Shown here: piece after piece, positions 10,107 through 18,267 of the stretch
Numbering within the stretch: position 1 is the first letter of the stretch
Layout: every line of letters starts with the position of its first letter
Assembly (NCBI GenBank): GCA_002706085.1
Contig: PAJO01000028.1
Coordinates: forward strand, 152,923-209,760
Length of the DNA stretch: 56,838 bases
DNA from: Alcanivoracaceae bacterium
Lineage (GTDB): Bacteria; Pseudomonadota; Gammaproteobacteria; Pseudomonadales; Alcanivoracaceae
Direction of reading: 5' to 3'
Position numbers and translations under genes: made by a program
Notes under the pieces: model-generated
Seen by the model: the letters and a program-made list of their open reading frames with translations, nothing else
Databases searched by the model: none
Told to the model about the DNA's origin: nothing

Positions 10107-10249
10107 GTTGGCAACAAACGGAGAGCACCAGACGCCTCTGCCGGCATCCGCCTCCGCCCGCCCCGTAGACCTACCCTGCGGGGCCATCGCCGATTAGAAT
10201 CCGCATCTGAATCTGTTGAGCCACACTGCACACAGGACCGCAACCCGTC

Positions 10250-11077
10250 ATGTCATCCGAATTGACCCAGCCCGCCTCCACGCTCGAGTACCTGCGCCGC
10301 ATCGAATCCAGCAAGCTGTTTCAGGGCGCGGTCATTGCCATCATTATCCTGTCGGCACTGACCATCGGAGCCAATACCTACACCCTGCCACCGCTATTCA
10401 GCGACACCCTGGCGCTACTGGACAACGCCATCACGGTTTTCTTTCTGGTAGAAATTCTGTTCCGCCTGGGCGTACACCCCGACAAGAAGCGGTTCCTGCT
10501 GGATGGCTGGAATCTGTTCGATACGCTGGTAGTCATCGGCAGCCTGATCCCCATGGACAATGCCGAAGTGGTTCTGCTGGGCCGGCTACTGAGGGTATTT
10601 AGGGTATTGCGACTGGTATCGGTGGTGCCGGAACTGCGCTTCCTGATCAACTCGCTGATCAAGGCCATCCCGCGCATGGGCTACATCGCACTGTTGATGT
10701 TCATCATTTTCTATATCTACGCGGCCATGGGCTCCATGTTCTTCTCCAGTGTCGATGAAACCCTGTGGGGGGATGTGGCCATCTCCATGCTGACCCTGTT
10801 CCGGGTGGCCACCTTCGAAGACTGGACCGACGTGATGTACGCCACCATGGAAAGCTACCCGTTAAGCTGGCTGTATTACCTCAGCTTTATTTTCCTGACC
10901 GCGTTCGTCTTCCTGAACATGATGATCGGGGCCATTCTGGAAGTGATGAGCGAGGAACAAAATGCCAAACAAGCGGAGCAGGCCCATGACGAGCGCGAAA
11001 AAATGACACGGCAATTGGCAGAGATGCAGTCGCAACTTACCGAGCTCACAGCCCTGATGAAAGCCCGCAAAGAGTAA
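10250..11077 (+). CDS. bacterial voltage-gated cation channel (BacNav/Cav type)
   Basis: A 275-residue single-domain, six-helix Ion_trans protein that would form a homotetramer in the inner membrane. S1 is near residues 27-42. S3 contains FDTLVVIGSLI (90-100). S4 has arginines at every third position (R112, R115, R118, R121). S5 is near 143-165, the pore helix and filter TLFRVATFEDWTD end at D194, and S6 is near 208-232. A charged coiled coil (235-275) follows, as in the NaChBac family. The filter TFEDWTD carries three acidic residues (E190, D191, D194), against one in typical sodium-selective channels (TLESWSM). This resembles engineered calcium-selective filters. Ion selectivity is inferred. 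It stands alone, ending before a terminator that belongs to the opposite strand. Confidence 0.9.
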   Translation: MSSELTQPASTLEYLRRIESSKLFQGAVIAIIILSALTIGANTYTLPPLFSDTLALLDNAITVFFLVEILFRLGVHPDKKRFLLDGWNLFDTLVVIGSLIPMDNAEVVLLGRLLRVFRVLRLVSVVPELRFLINSLIKAIPRMGYIALLMFIIFYIYAAMGSMFFSSVDETLWGDVAISMLTLFRVATFEDWTDVMYATMESYPLSWLYYLSFIFLTAFVFLNMMIGAILEVMSEEQNAKQAEQAHDEREKMTRQLAEMQSQLTELTALMKARKE

Positions 11078-11125
11078 GTTTTCCTCTTTACACTACAGGC
11101 CGCCCGGTTATCTTTCAGCCTAAAA

Positions 11126-11147
11126 AAGGGACACCATGGTGTCCCTT
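11126..11147 (-). terminator. rho-independent terminator of LolB-DUF2236 gene 1
   Basis: A perfect 22-nt palindrome (AAGGGACACC joined to its own reverse complement) lies directly below the minus-strand stop. On the minus strand the stem is followed by a run of six T. The convergent channel gene ends 48 nt away on the other side. Confidence 0.8.
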
Positions 11148-11156
11148 ACCACACAG

Positions 11157-12806
11157 TCAGTTAACGATCCGTTCCTTGTCGAAAAAGGCTTCGATCAGCC
11201 ACTGGTTATAACCGCCCAGTCGCTTGCCTTCGAGGCGGGCCTGCGCCTCATGATAAATCGGATGGTGCTCCATGCTTTTGGGCAAAAGTACTTGTGCGGT
11301 CCAGGTAAAACCCCGAATCCAGGCGTAATTGAATTTCTGCCACCAGCCGTATTTCATGTCGTACTGATCCCGGATACGCGGCGGTAGTTCGGCCGAGGTG
11401 ATGATTTCCTGCCCCCACAGCGGAGCAATCATCCAGATGGATTTGGGATCAAACAGGTCGTCCTTGAGTTGCATCGCATTGGGCGTGACCGTCAGCTGCG
11501 GGCTCGCCCACATGGCCTCGTTGTAGGCCATAAATTCATCCCAATCCGACGGCAAGGCACTTTCCGGGATGCCGAACAACATGGCGAACAGCTTGGTCTC
11601 TTCGTAGAACTGGTCTTTTTCTTGTGGTGTCAGTTTGTGTTCCAGCTTTTCGTACATGTGCACGATGGTTTCCCACAAGGTGGCATGCACCCAGATCATG
11701 GCGCTGACTTCATTGGCACGGTACGCCGAGCCATGATGGAACGCACCGGCCTGCTCGGTCATTTCTCCTTCAATTTCCTCATGGATATTGCGCACCTGGT
11801 TCGCCGACGCCATGACCTGCGGCATGCTGCCAAAGACCATGCTGGAAATGTGATAGAAGGTGCGCCGCGCCCGGCCAAGAGGGTCATTGCGGACTTCAGA
11901 GTGCTGGTCGATCCCCGCAGTGACCCAAGGATGAGCGACTTGTAACAACAAGGCACGACCCGCCCCAAAAGCCGGCGGCGCCCCAAGCCCATCGAGCTTC
12001 CACATCATCGAATCCGGACCGAACAAACCTTCGCGGGAGCTGGGCAGTTTGTTATCGTGAATTTTTGCCAGCTGACGACAGAAATCCACTTCGTTGATCC
12101 ACCGTGGTAACGGCGCGCGGCCGTCGCGTGGCACCAACTGCCCGACCACATCCTGTGCCCGTACGGGGTCAACACTGGCCGCTACCGTGGTGTCACTTAC
12201 CCCTTGTTCACAAGGGTGGGAAAGGAACCCAGTGTCGCCTCGCACCATCTCCCATACCAGGCTTTTGCCATCAGCCTCGAACTTGATCTCTGAAGGCAGG
12301 CGATAGCCACCCTGCAGGGACATGTAATCGCGGTATTCGATCTCCCAGCCCGCTTCTTCAATGCGGTCAGCCAGGTACATGTCTTCCTGATAAAGGGTTG
12401 CGTCCTCGGTAGCGGGCAAACCGCGTAACCAGTAAGACAGCTTGGCAGTGTCGATTGCATCATGCAGATGGCGGGCAATGGACAGGGCCTCGGCCCCGCC
12501 AGAGGCGTCGACCGTGGAGCGACCGGATTCGAATACATTGCCGCGAATGACCGCCCGCGGAGCCCCCACCGGGTCATCCATCAAGACAGCCAGTTCATAG
12601 TTTTCACCCACTTGCTGGTAAGTGAAGTAACTTTTGCTTTTCCCCTGATCGGCGAAAAGCGCAAATTTCCCTTCTACTCGCCACTCACTCAACCCCTCAG
12701 GGGACTGAGGGACAAAGTGAGATTCCTTAAGAGAGGAACAGCCTTGCAACGTCAGCAGTAACGCAAGGAACAGCAGCTTGCTCCGGCACAACAGCACAGC
12801 GCACAT
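11157..12806 (-). CDS. LolB-like / DUF2236 (MpaB-Lcp type oxygenase) fusion lipoprotein, copy 1
   Basis: 549 residues. The signal peptide ends in lipobox LQGC (Cys23). Ser follows the Cys, so outer-membrane sorting is expected. Residues 40-195 resemble LolB, the outer-membrane lipoprotein acceptor: WRVEGKFAL, a DDPVG loop (77-81) where LolB has its membrane-inserting NPLG loop, SYWLRGLP (124-131), and GWEIEYRDY...LPSEIKF. Residues 230-549 are a DUF2236 domain: GPDSMMW (263-269), QVAHPWVTAG (289-298), DPLGRARRT (308-316) and IWVHATLWE (371-379), with H374 the likely haem ligand by analogy to latex-clearing protein. A 39-nt gap separates it from the upstream acyl-CoA ligase, so the two are probably co-transcribed. 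Copy 2 at 15596 is collinear with it. The domain calls are by eye; the substrate is unknown. Confidence 0.8.
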   Translation of the reverse strand: MCAVLLCRSKLLFLALLLTLQGCSSLKESHFVPQSPEGLSEWRVEGKFALFADQGKSKSYFTYQQVGENYELAVLMDDPVGAPRAVIRGNVFESGRSTVDASGGAEALSIARHLHDAIDTAKLSYWLRGLPATEDATLYQEDMYLADRIEEAGWEIEYRDYMSLQGGYRLPSEIKFEADGKSLVWEMVRGDTGFLSHPCEQGVSDTTVAASVDPVRAQDVVGQLVPRDGRAPLPRWINEVDFCRQLAKIHDNKLPSSREGLFGPDSMMWKLDGLGAPPAFGAGRALLLQVAHPWVTAGIDQHSEVRNDPLGRARRTFYHISSMVFGSMPQVMASANQVRNIHEEIEGEMTEQAGAFHHGSAYRANEVSAMIWVHATLWETIVHMYEKLEHKLTPQEKDQFYEETKLFAMLFGIPESALPSDWDEFMAYNEAMWASPQLTVTPNAMQLKDDLFDPKSIWMIAPLWGQEIITSAELPPRIRDQYDMKYGWWQKFNYAWIRGFTWTAQVLLPKSMEHHPIYHEAQARLEGKRLGGYNQWLIEAFFDKERIVN

Positions 12807-12845
12807 GGGAGACTCGCTTTATTATTCTGATTGTTAACGCCGGCG

Positions 12846-14516
12846 TTATGCCGGCTGTCTCAGGGATTTCTTGTCAATCTTGCCAACGGAGGTCAGCGGA
12901 ATCGCATCAATAAAGAACACTTCCTTGGGGACTTTATACGGCGACATGTTTTCCCGGCAGAAACCCTCCAGCTCGGCCTTCAGCGCTTCTTCAGACTGTT
13001 GGCAATCCGGGGTGCGTTCCACGTAAAGCTGAACGACGTCATTACCTGGACGTTTAGTATCAGGGCGGCCAACAACGGCACACATGGCAACCCAGGGCAG
13101 GCTTTGTACCTTGCCTTCCACTTCCACGGAAAACACTTTGTAGCCACCCACAATCAGCATGTCCTTGCTGCGGTCGCAGACACGAACGAAACCGTCTTCG
13201 TCCATGACGCCCACGTCCCCGGTGTGCATCCACAACTTGCCGTCCATCTCGCGCAAGGATTTCTTTGTCGCTTCAGGCATTTCAAGATACCCCTGCATGA
13301 CCTGCGGACCGGAGGCGATGATTTCACCGGCTTCGCCCAGCGGCATCAGGGTGGTGCCATCTTCAGCATCCACGATACGCACATCGGTGCCCGGCAGGGG
13401 AATGCCCACATGGGCTTCCTTGAAGTGCGAGGCCGGGTTCAGAGTGATCACCGGGCTGGTTTCGGTCATGCCATAGACTTCACAGAACTTGCCTGCACCC
13501 ACCACGCTTTCCAGCTTCTGGACTTCTTCCTTGGCGAACGGAGCCGCTCCGGAAATAGCCATCCGCAAACCGGAGAAATCCAGGCCCTTGAACGTTTCAT
13601 TGGCGCACAGCATCTGATAAAGCGCCGGCACCGCGGCCAGCACGGTCGGGGTGCGTGTTTTCATTTCGCTGACGAAGTGATCGATATCACGAGGGTCCGG
13701 GATCAGCAGGAACGTGGCAGCGGTGCGCAGCGCGTTAAATACCACCGCCGCACCACCGATGTGGAACAACGGGAAGGCGGACGCCACGGTTTCTTCACCG
13801 GTGCGGTAGCCATAAAACTCGTTGGCCTGCAGATTATTCATGAACAGGTTGCGTGAGGTGAGCTTGGCGCCCTTGGGCAGCCCGGTGGTGCCCCCGGTGT
13901 ACTGCAGGTACAGCACCTTATCCATGTCCACACGGGTGTCGACAGGCTCCGCCGTAGCTGGCAGGTGATCATGCAGGGAAATCCCCTGAACCCCTTCCAC
14001 CGTGGCGTCAATCGCTTCACCCTGTCCGGTCATGATATCCATGGGGCCGGAGACGATCACCGTCGACAGGGTGGGTACCTTGCCCAGCACCGGCTGGACT
14101 GAGGTTTGCCAGAACGGTACCAGCGTCATCAGGATCTTCACCTTGGCATCGTTGGCCTGGTGAGTAATTTCTGGCGGGGTCATCAGTGGCGAAATACTGG
14201 TGGTCACCATGCCAAGGCGGGCGGCAGCAATAAAACCAATCACATATTGCGGCGTGTTGGGCAACTGCATGCCCAGCACGTCACCTTCACCCGCGCCTTG
14301 TTCAGCAAACAAGGCCGCCATGCGGTCTGCCAGTTCATCCAGCTGCTTGTAGGTAATTGCCTGCCCCAGAAATACCAGCGCTTCGCGATCCGGGAATTGT
14401 GCTGCATAGCCACGAACATAATCGGACAGGGTTTTTTCCGGCAACTCAGGCAGGGTATACCAGTCCTTGCCAAGAGATTCGTAGGTGGACAGCCAGGGGC
14501 GATTTTCCTGATTCAT
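12846..14516 (-). CDS. long-chain acyl-CoA ligase (AMP-binding family)
   Basis: A 556-residue ANL-superfamily adenylate-forming enzyme that would activate a fatty or other carboxylic acid to its CoA thioester in the cytoplasm. Motifs are the P-loop YTGGTTGLPKGA (206-217), the acyl-binding YGMTETSPV, MHTGDVGVMDEDGFVRVCDRSKDMLIVGGYKVFSVEVE, and the C-terminal lysine region VGKIDKKSLR. The family is FadD-like, but substrate chain length cannot be read from sequence. It is followed 39 nt downstream by the LolB-DUF2236 copy 1 gene. Its placement suggests it handles acids released by the oxygenases. The ATG is at 14516-14514. Upstream lies a gene-poor stretch. Confidence 0.9.
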   Translation of the reverse strand: MNQENRPWLSTYESLGKDWYTLPELPEKTLSDYVRGYAAQFPDREALVFLGQAITYKQLDELADRMAALFAEQGAGEGDVLGMQLPNTPQYVIGFIAAARLGMVTTSISPLMTPPEITHQANDAKVKILMTLVPFWQTSVQPVLGKVPTLSTVIVSGPMDIMTGQGEAIDATVEGVQGISLHDHLPATAEPVDTRVDMDKVLYLQYTGGTTGLPKGAKLTSRNLFMNNLQANEFYGYRTGEETVASAFPLFHIGGAAVVFNALRTAATFLLIPDPRDIDHFVSEMKTRTPTVLAAVPALYQMLCANETFKGLDFSGLRMAISGAAPFAKEEVQKLESVVGAGKFCEVYGMTETSPVITLNPASHFKEAHVGIPLPGTDVRIVDAEDGTTLMPLGEAGEIIASGPQVMQGYLEMPEATKKSLREMDGKLWMHTGDVGVMDEDGFVRVCDRSKDMLIVGGYKVFSVEVEGKVQSLPWVAMCAVVGRPDTKRPGNDVVQLYVERTPDCQQSEEALKAELEGFCRENMSPYKVPKEVFFIDAIPLTSVGKIDKKSLRQPA

Positions 14517-15044
14517 ACAAGCACCTTAAGCATATTATTCACGTTATTGACTTGAGGGTGGGAAGCGTCCGTCTTCGGAAGCGACTCCATCAGCTCCCTC
14601 GTAACCCTTGCCTGTTGGCAGGCAAGGCCCCATCACCGCCCGGAGCGCATTGCCAGGCAAACCCCGGCAGCCATTCGACCGGGATTATTCCTGTCCAAGA
14701 TAGAGGCAGACGGGATACAGGTCTTTAGCCATATCTGCCATCCGGGGTTTATCTTTGATCATGCCGAAGATCGCTTTCGCGCCTTCTCCGCATTGACACA
14801 CAGCTCCGCTGCTTGCCGCTCTCAACTCAGCTACGTAGACGATGCCAGGCGAGTATCCCTGCCATTTCGCGCCAGAAAATATATTTTCAATATCTTTGTT
14901 TACCTTGGGTGCATTCCGATAATCCTTAACGACCAAGAGGCGGGAAAAGTGGCAAAAAAAAGACCTGGCCAGTCCCCCTTTCAGAGGCCCGGCACAGGTC
15001 GAACGCACACTACTTAACAACGAGAATCCAAACCTTGCCTGGAA
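14517..15044. other. 528-nt gene-poor stretch with hairpin and possible degenerate ORF
   Basis: Between the FMN-binding gene and the acyl-CoA ligase on the minus strand. It holds the terminator at 14954-15000, an A+T-rich patch near 14876-14935, and a perfect 9-bp hairpin at 14606-14627 (CCTTGCCTG, loop TTGG). A minus-strand reading frame of up to 111 codons (15020-14685) contains the peptide KDIENIFSGAKWQGYSPGIV and ends in a cysteine-containing tail. It has only TTG-type starts, begins upstream of the terminator hairpin, and matches nothing I recognise. It could be a gene remnant. Confidence 0.4.
14954..15000 (-). terminator. rho-independent terminator after the FMN-binding gene
   Basis: On the minus strand GACCTGTGCC pairs with GGCCAGGTC and is followed by eight T (complement of the A run at 14954-14961). 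It lies 45 nt below the stop of the FMN-binding gene and probably ends the LolB-DUF2236 copy 2 / FMN transcript. Confidence 0.75.
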
Positions 15045-15596
15045 CTATGGGGAAGCCTGTACCGATTGGTGCAACACCAACGCCATGGCCGCCACCCGAT
15101 TCAACGCATCCACGAACAAGGTGGCACCGGTAATGCCATCCACCTGCCCTGACAAGGCATCTGCCTCGGTCAGGCGCATGCCCAAATACTGCTTCCGGAA
15201 GGCCGCTTGATGAATCTCTCCCCCACGGGGCTCGCGGTACACCAGCAGCTCAATCACCGCAATCTCACCCTCCGGATTGATGCCAATGCCGATCGTCATT
15301 GGCATATCCTTGCTCTTTTCATCAATTATCCAGGCGGTGGTGCCATCTTGCTGCCAGTAACGCAGGCGCATGCCACTGTAACGATGACCCAATACCGCTT
15401 CTGCCCGCTTGCGGGTATCACCACGCAGCGGCATCAGCGAAATGGAAGGCACATTTTCGCCATACACCTTGGCCAGGAAGGCCTCAGGTTTCAGGTATTC
15501 GGTTTCGTCGTACGCCGCCCCTGCCGGCATGACGATGACCGCCAGCATCAATACGCTTAACGCACGTATTGATGCCCAAGCTCGTATGACCCTCAT
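15045..15596 (-). CDS. exported FMN-binding domain protein (NqrC/RnfG-type flavin site)
   Basis: 183 residues. A signal peptide (to about residue 27, AGA) is followed by one FMN_bind domain. The C-terminal motif DGITGAT (153-159) matches the covalent flavinylation consensus in which ApbE attaches FMN through a phosphoester to the last Thr (T159). Such small periplasmic flavoproteins pass electrons to extracytoplasmic reductases. The ATG at 15596 shares one base with the stop of the upstream LolB-DUF2236 copy 2 gene (TGATG), so the two are translationally coupled and probably work together. A role as electron donor to the oxygenase is inference. The gene ends before a terminator. Confidence 0.8.
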   Translation of the reverse strand: MRVIRAWASIRALSVLMLAVIVMPAGAAYDETEYLKPEAFLAKVYGENVPSISLMPLRGDTRKRAEAVLGHRYSGMRLRYWQQDGTTAWIIDEKSKDMPMTIGIGINPEGEIAVIELLVYREPRGGEIHQAAFRKQYLGMRLTEADALSGQVDGITGATLFVDALNRVAAMALVLHQSVQASP

Positions 15597-17245
15597 CAAT
15601 TAACCAACCTTTCCTTATCGAAAAACGCCTCGATAAAGAACTGGTTGACGCCGCCCAGTCGCTCACCCTCAAGGCGAGCCATGGCTTCGTGATACACCGC
15701 CTGGCGCTCCATGTTCTTCGGCAGCAGCGCCCCCAGAGTCCAGGCCCCGGCACGCATCCAGCCATAGTTCATTTTCTGCCACCAGCCGTATTTCATGTCG
15801 TACTGATCCCGGATACGCGGCGGCAATTCGGCGGAAGTAATGATTTCCTGCCCCCACATGGGAAAAATCATCCAGATGGATTGAGCCTTGAACAGATCAT
15901 CCTTGAGACGCATGGCCGCTGGGGTCACTGTGAGCTGCGGACTGGCCCACATGGCGCGGTTGTAATCCATGAATTCGTTCCAGTCCGCCGGCAAGGCACT
16001 TTCCGGGATGCCGAACAACATGGCGAACAGCTTGGTTTCCTCGTAGAAACGGTCTTTCTCCTGCTGGGTCAGCGGCTCCTCCATCTTTTCATACATATGA
16101 ACGATGGTTTCCCAGAGAGTCGCGTGAACCCAGATCATGGCGTTGATTTCGTTGGCCCGGTATTCAGAACCGCGGGCAAAAGCGCCACTTTCTTCAGGCA
16201 AATGCCCTTCAATCTCTTCGTGAATATCACGAACCTGATTGGCTGACGCCATCACCTGGGGCATGCTGCCGTAGGTCACACTAAGAATGTGATAGAAGGT
16301 TCGGCGTGCGCGGCCTAACGGGTCGTTGCGTACTACCGAGTGCTCATCAATCCCTGCCGTAACCCAGGGATGCGCCACCTGGAGCAATAGCGCACGGCCC
16401 GCACCAAAGCTACCTGGCAATGCCATACCGGACAGACGCCACATCATCGAATCCGGACCATAAAGCCCCACCCGAGCATCCGGCAGCTGGTTGCCGTGAA
16501 TCTTGCGCAGCTGCTTACAGAAATCCGCCTCATCAATCCATCGAGGCAGCGGCGCACTACCATCACGGGGCACCAGCGTGCGAACCACATCTTCACCGCC
16601 GGCCTGCTCCACTGACGCTTCAATTTCTTCGTCTGTCAGGTTTTGCCCGCACGGGTTGGTCAGGTAACCCGTCTCTGCACGGACAATATCCAGCCGTAGA
16701 TTTTTGCTGTCACCATTGAACTTGATCTCCGCCGGCAACTTGTAATTGCCGGTGACAGACATGTAGTCATGGAAATAAATCTTCCAGTCGTCTTCCTCGA
16801 TTTTCTTGGCCAGATTCGTGCCCTGCTGGGTGATCTTGGCATCGGCTGTAGCCGGTAGCCCACGGATCCAGTAGGACAACGATCCCGCCTTCATTACCGA
16901 TTGCAGATGCTGGGCAACTTTTTCTGCTTCATACCCACCAATCACATCCAGGGTTTCGTTTTCCGGCTCGTAGATATTGCCCAGGATCACCGCCTTGGGT
17001 TTGCCCACAGGGTCATCACCGAGAATGGCCAGCTCGTAGTTCTCATCAATCTGCTTGAAGTAGAAATGGCTTTTGCTCTTGACGCCATCGGCGCGCAGTT
17101 CCAATGAGCCTTCGACCATCCACTCACTCAGTGTTTCGGGAGACTTGGGCACATAATCGGACTCTTTCAGGGAAGAGCACCCCTGGAGTACTACCAATAC
17201 CAACCCAACAAGAAGGACCTTCGCATTACTGCTCAGTAAGTTCAT
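15596..17245 (-). CDS. LolB-like / DUF2236 fusion lipoprotein, copy 2
   Basis: 549 residues, collinear with copy 1. The lipobox is LQGC (Cys23, then Ser). The LolB-like region (40-195) holds the same landmarks: the DDPVG loop (77-81), SYWIRGLP (124-131), W154 and LPAEIKF. The DUF2236 domain (230-549) has GPDSMMW, QVAHPWVTAG, DPLGRARRT and WVHATLWE (H374). My hand count between the copies gives about 54% identity over residues 24-230 and 78% over 231-549, so the oxygenase half is under stronger constraint. It is coupled to the FMN-binding gene. The start ATG at 17245 has only a weak site (GAGAGTCTC); copy 1 shares the GAGTCTC word upstream. Confidence 0.8.
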   Translation of the reverse strand: MNLLSSNAKVLLVGLVLVVLQGCSSLKESDYVPKSPETLSEWMVEGSLELRADGVKSKSHFYFKQIDENYELAILGDDPVGKPKAVILGNIYEPENETLDVIGGYEAEKVAQHLQSVMKAGSLSYWIRGLPATADAKITQQGTNLAKKIEEDDWKIYFHDYMSVTGNYKLPAEIKFNGDSKNLRLDIVRAETGYLTNPCGQNLTDEEIEASVEQAGGEDVVRTLVPRDGSAPLPRWIDEADFCKQLRKIHGNQLPDARVGLYGPDSMMWRLSGMALPGSFGAGRALLLQVAHPWVTAGIDEHSVVRNDPLGRARRTFYHILSVTYGSMPQVMASANQVRDIHEEIEGHLPEESGAFARGSEYRANEINAMIWVHATLWETIVHMYEKMEEPLTQQEKDRFYEETKLFAMLFGIPESALPADWNEFMDYNRAMWASPQLTVTPAAMRLKDDLFKAQSIWMIFPMWGQEIITSAELPPRIRDQYDMKYGWWQKMNYGWMRAGAWTLGALLPKNMERQAVYHEAMARLEGERLGGVNQFFIEAFFDKERLVN

Positions 17246-17370
17246 GAGACTCTCTACTACGTTTTGTTGTTATCGAAAGGCAAGCGGGTTAGCGCCTGCC
17301 GTCTTGCCGATATGCTTTCCCTTGCGAGACATTCTCCATCCCTGAAACACACCCCTCGCCGGCAACCGGA

Positions 17371-18267
17371 TTACCGGGCGGACGCGCTCATTCTGTAAGC
17401 TTCCGGGTGCTTTCTCGCATCTTCGAATGCCTTGCGTGCCATGGGTATCAAGCGCATTTTCTTCGGCGTCAGTGCGTACATGACCCGATAGAACCGGCAC
17501 CAGAGACGAAAACGACGCTCGTCACCCTTGCTCCATGGAATATCAAATTTCTCACGAAACTGGTGCGGCAACGTGGCCCGCAGATTGAAACGCAGGAACC
17601 GGCCAACCACCGCACGAAGCATTTTCCAGGCCGTATCAGGCAGCCAATCCACCGGCGGCTTGGGGATTTCCAGATAATGGTTATGGGCCAGCAAGTCTGA
17701 CGCCACCTCCCCCATTTCCAGCTTGTTCTCGATCATGCCATTAAAGTAGGCCCAGTATTCACTCTCGTTGACCGGTAGATCCTGCTCGCGGATCCCCATC
17801 AGCAAACCCAGCTGACGCCATTCATTGAACATGACGGTGCGTTCTTCCGTGGTTGGGGATTTACCCAGCATCTCATGCATGCGGATCGTAGCGTCATAAC
17901 CGGTGATATGGACCCAGCTATACGCTTCCGGGTCCAGCGAAAAGTATTTTTTGCCGTGCTTGTCGACGCCTTTGATCGAACGGTGCAGGTCATACAGCTT
18001 GACCCCCATTTCAATCGCTTTCTGGGGGCGCGCATACACAATGGGCCAAAGCAGCGCAGTGGAGCGCTTGGCTCGCCCCCAGGGATCCGTTTTGTAAACC
18101 GAATGCTCGCCTACACCCGCATCCACAATCGGATGAGCCACCTGCAGAACAAATGCCTGGGGCAGCATCAGATTGAAACGCCAGGAACCGAAGTCTTGCC
18201 AGGTCATGGAATCCGGGCCGAGGGGCTTCAGCACATCACGGCGTGATCGCTCGGGGGTTTGTGTCAT
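17371..18267 (-). CDS. stand-alone DUF2236 (MpaB/Lcp-type oxygenase) protein, no signal peptide
   Basis: 298 residues from the ATG at 18267, chosen because AGGAG lies 7 nt upstream; longer upstream reading is not supported. DUF2236 landmarks are LGPDSMTW (16-23), LQVAHPIVDAG (41-51), DPWGRAKRS (61-69) and YSWVHITGYDATIRM (116-130), with H120 the candidate haem ligand. It lacks the LolB-like domain and any export signal, so it is predicted to be cytoplasmic or membrane-peripheral. The C-terminal third is basic (LRFNLRATLPHQFREKF). It is the first gene of the minus-strand accessory cluster, 125 nt above copy 2, and is divergent from the Ig-like lipoprotein gene. Its reaction is unknown. Confidence 0.8.
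   Translation of the reverse strand: MTQTPERSRRDVLKPLGPDSMTWQDFGSWRFNLMLPQAFVLQVAHPIVDAGVGEHSVYKTDPWGRAKRSTALLWPIVYARPQKAIEMGVKLYDLHRSIKGVDKHGKKYFSLDPEAYSWVHITGYDATIRMHEMLGKSPTTEERTVMFNEWRQLGLLMGIREQDLPVNESEYWAYFNGMIENKLEMGEVASDLLAHNHYLEIPKPPVDWLPDTAWKMLRAVVGRFLRFNLRATLPHQFREKFDIPWSKGDERRFRLWCRFYRVMYALTPKKMRLIPMARKAFEDARKHPEAYRMSASAR

Noticed and set aside
12831-13856. 341-codon plus-strand frame
   Set aside because: Antisense to the acyl-CoA ligase; low-complexity His/Gly-rich composition typical of shadow frames.
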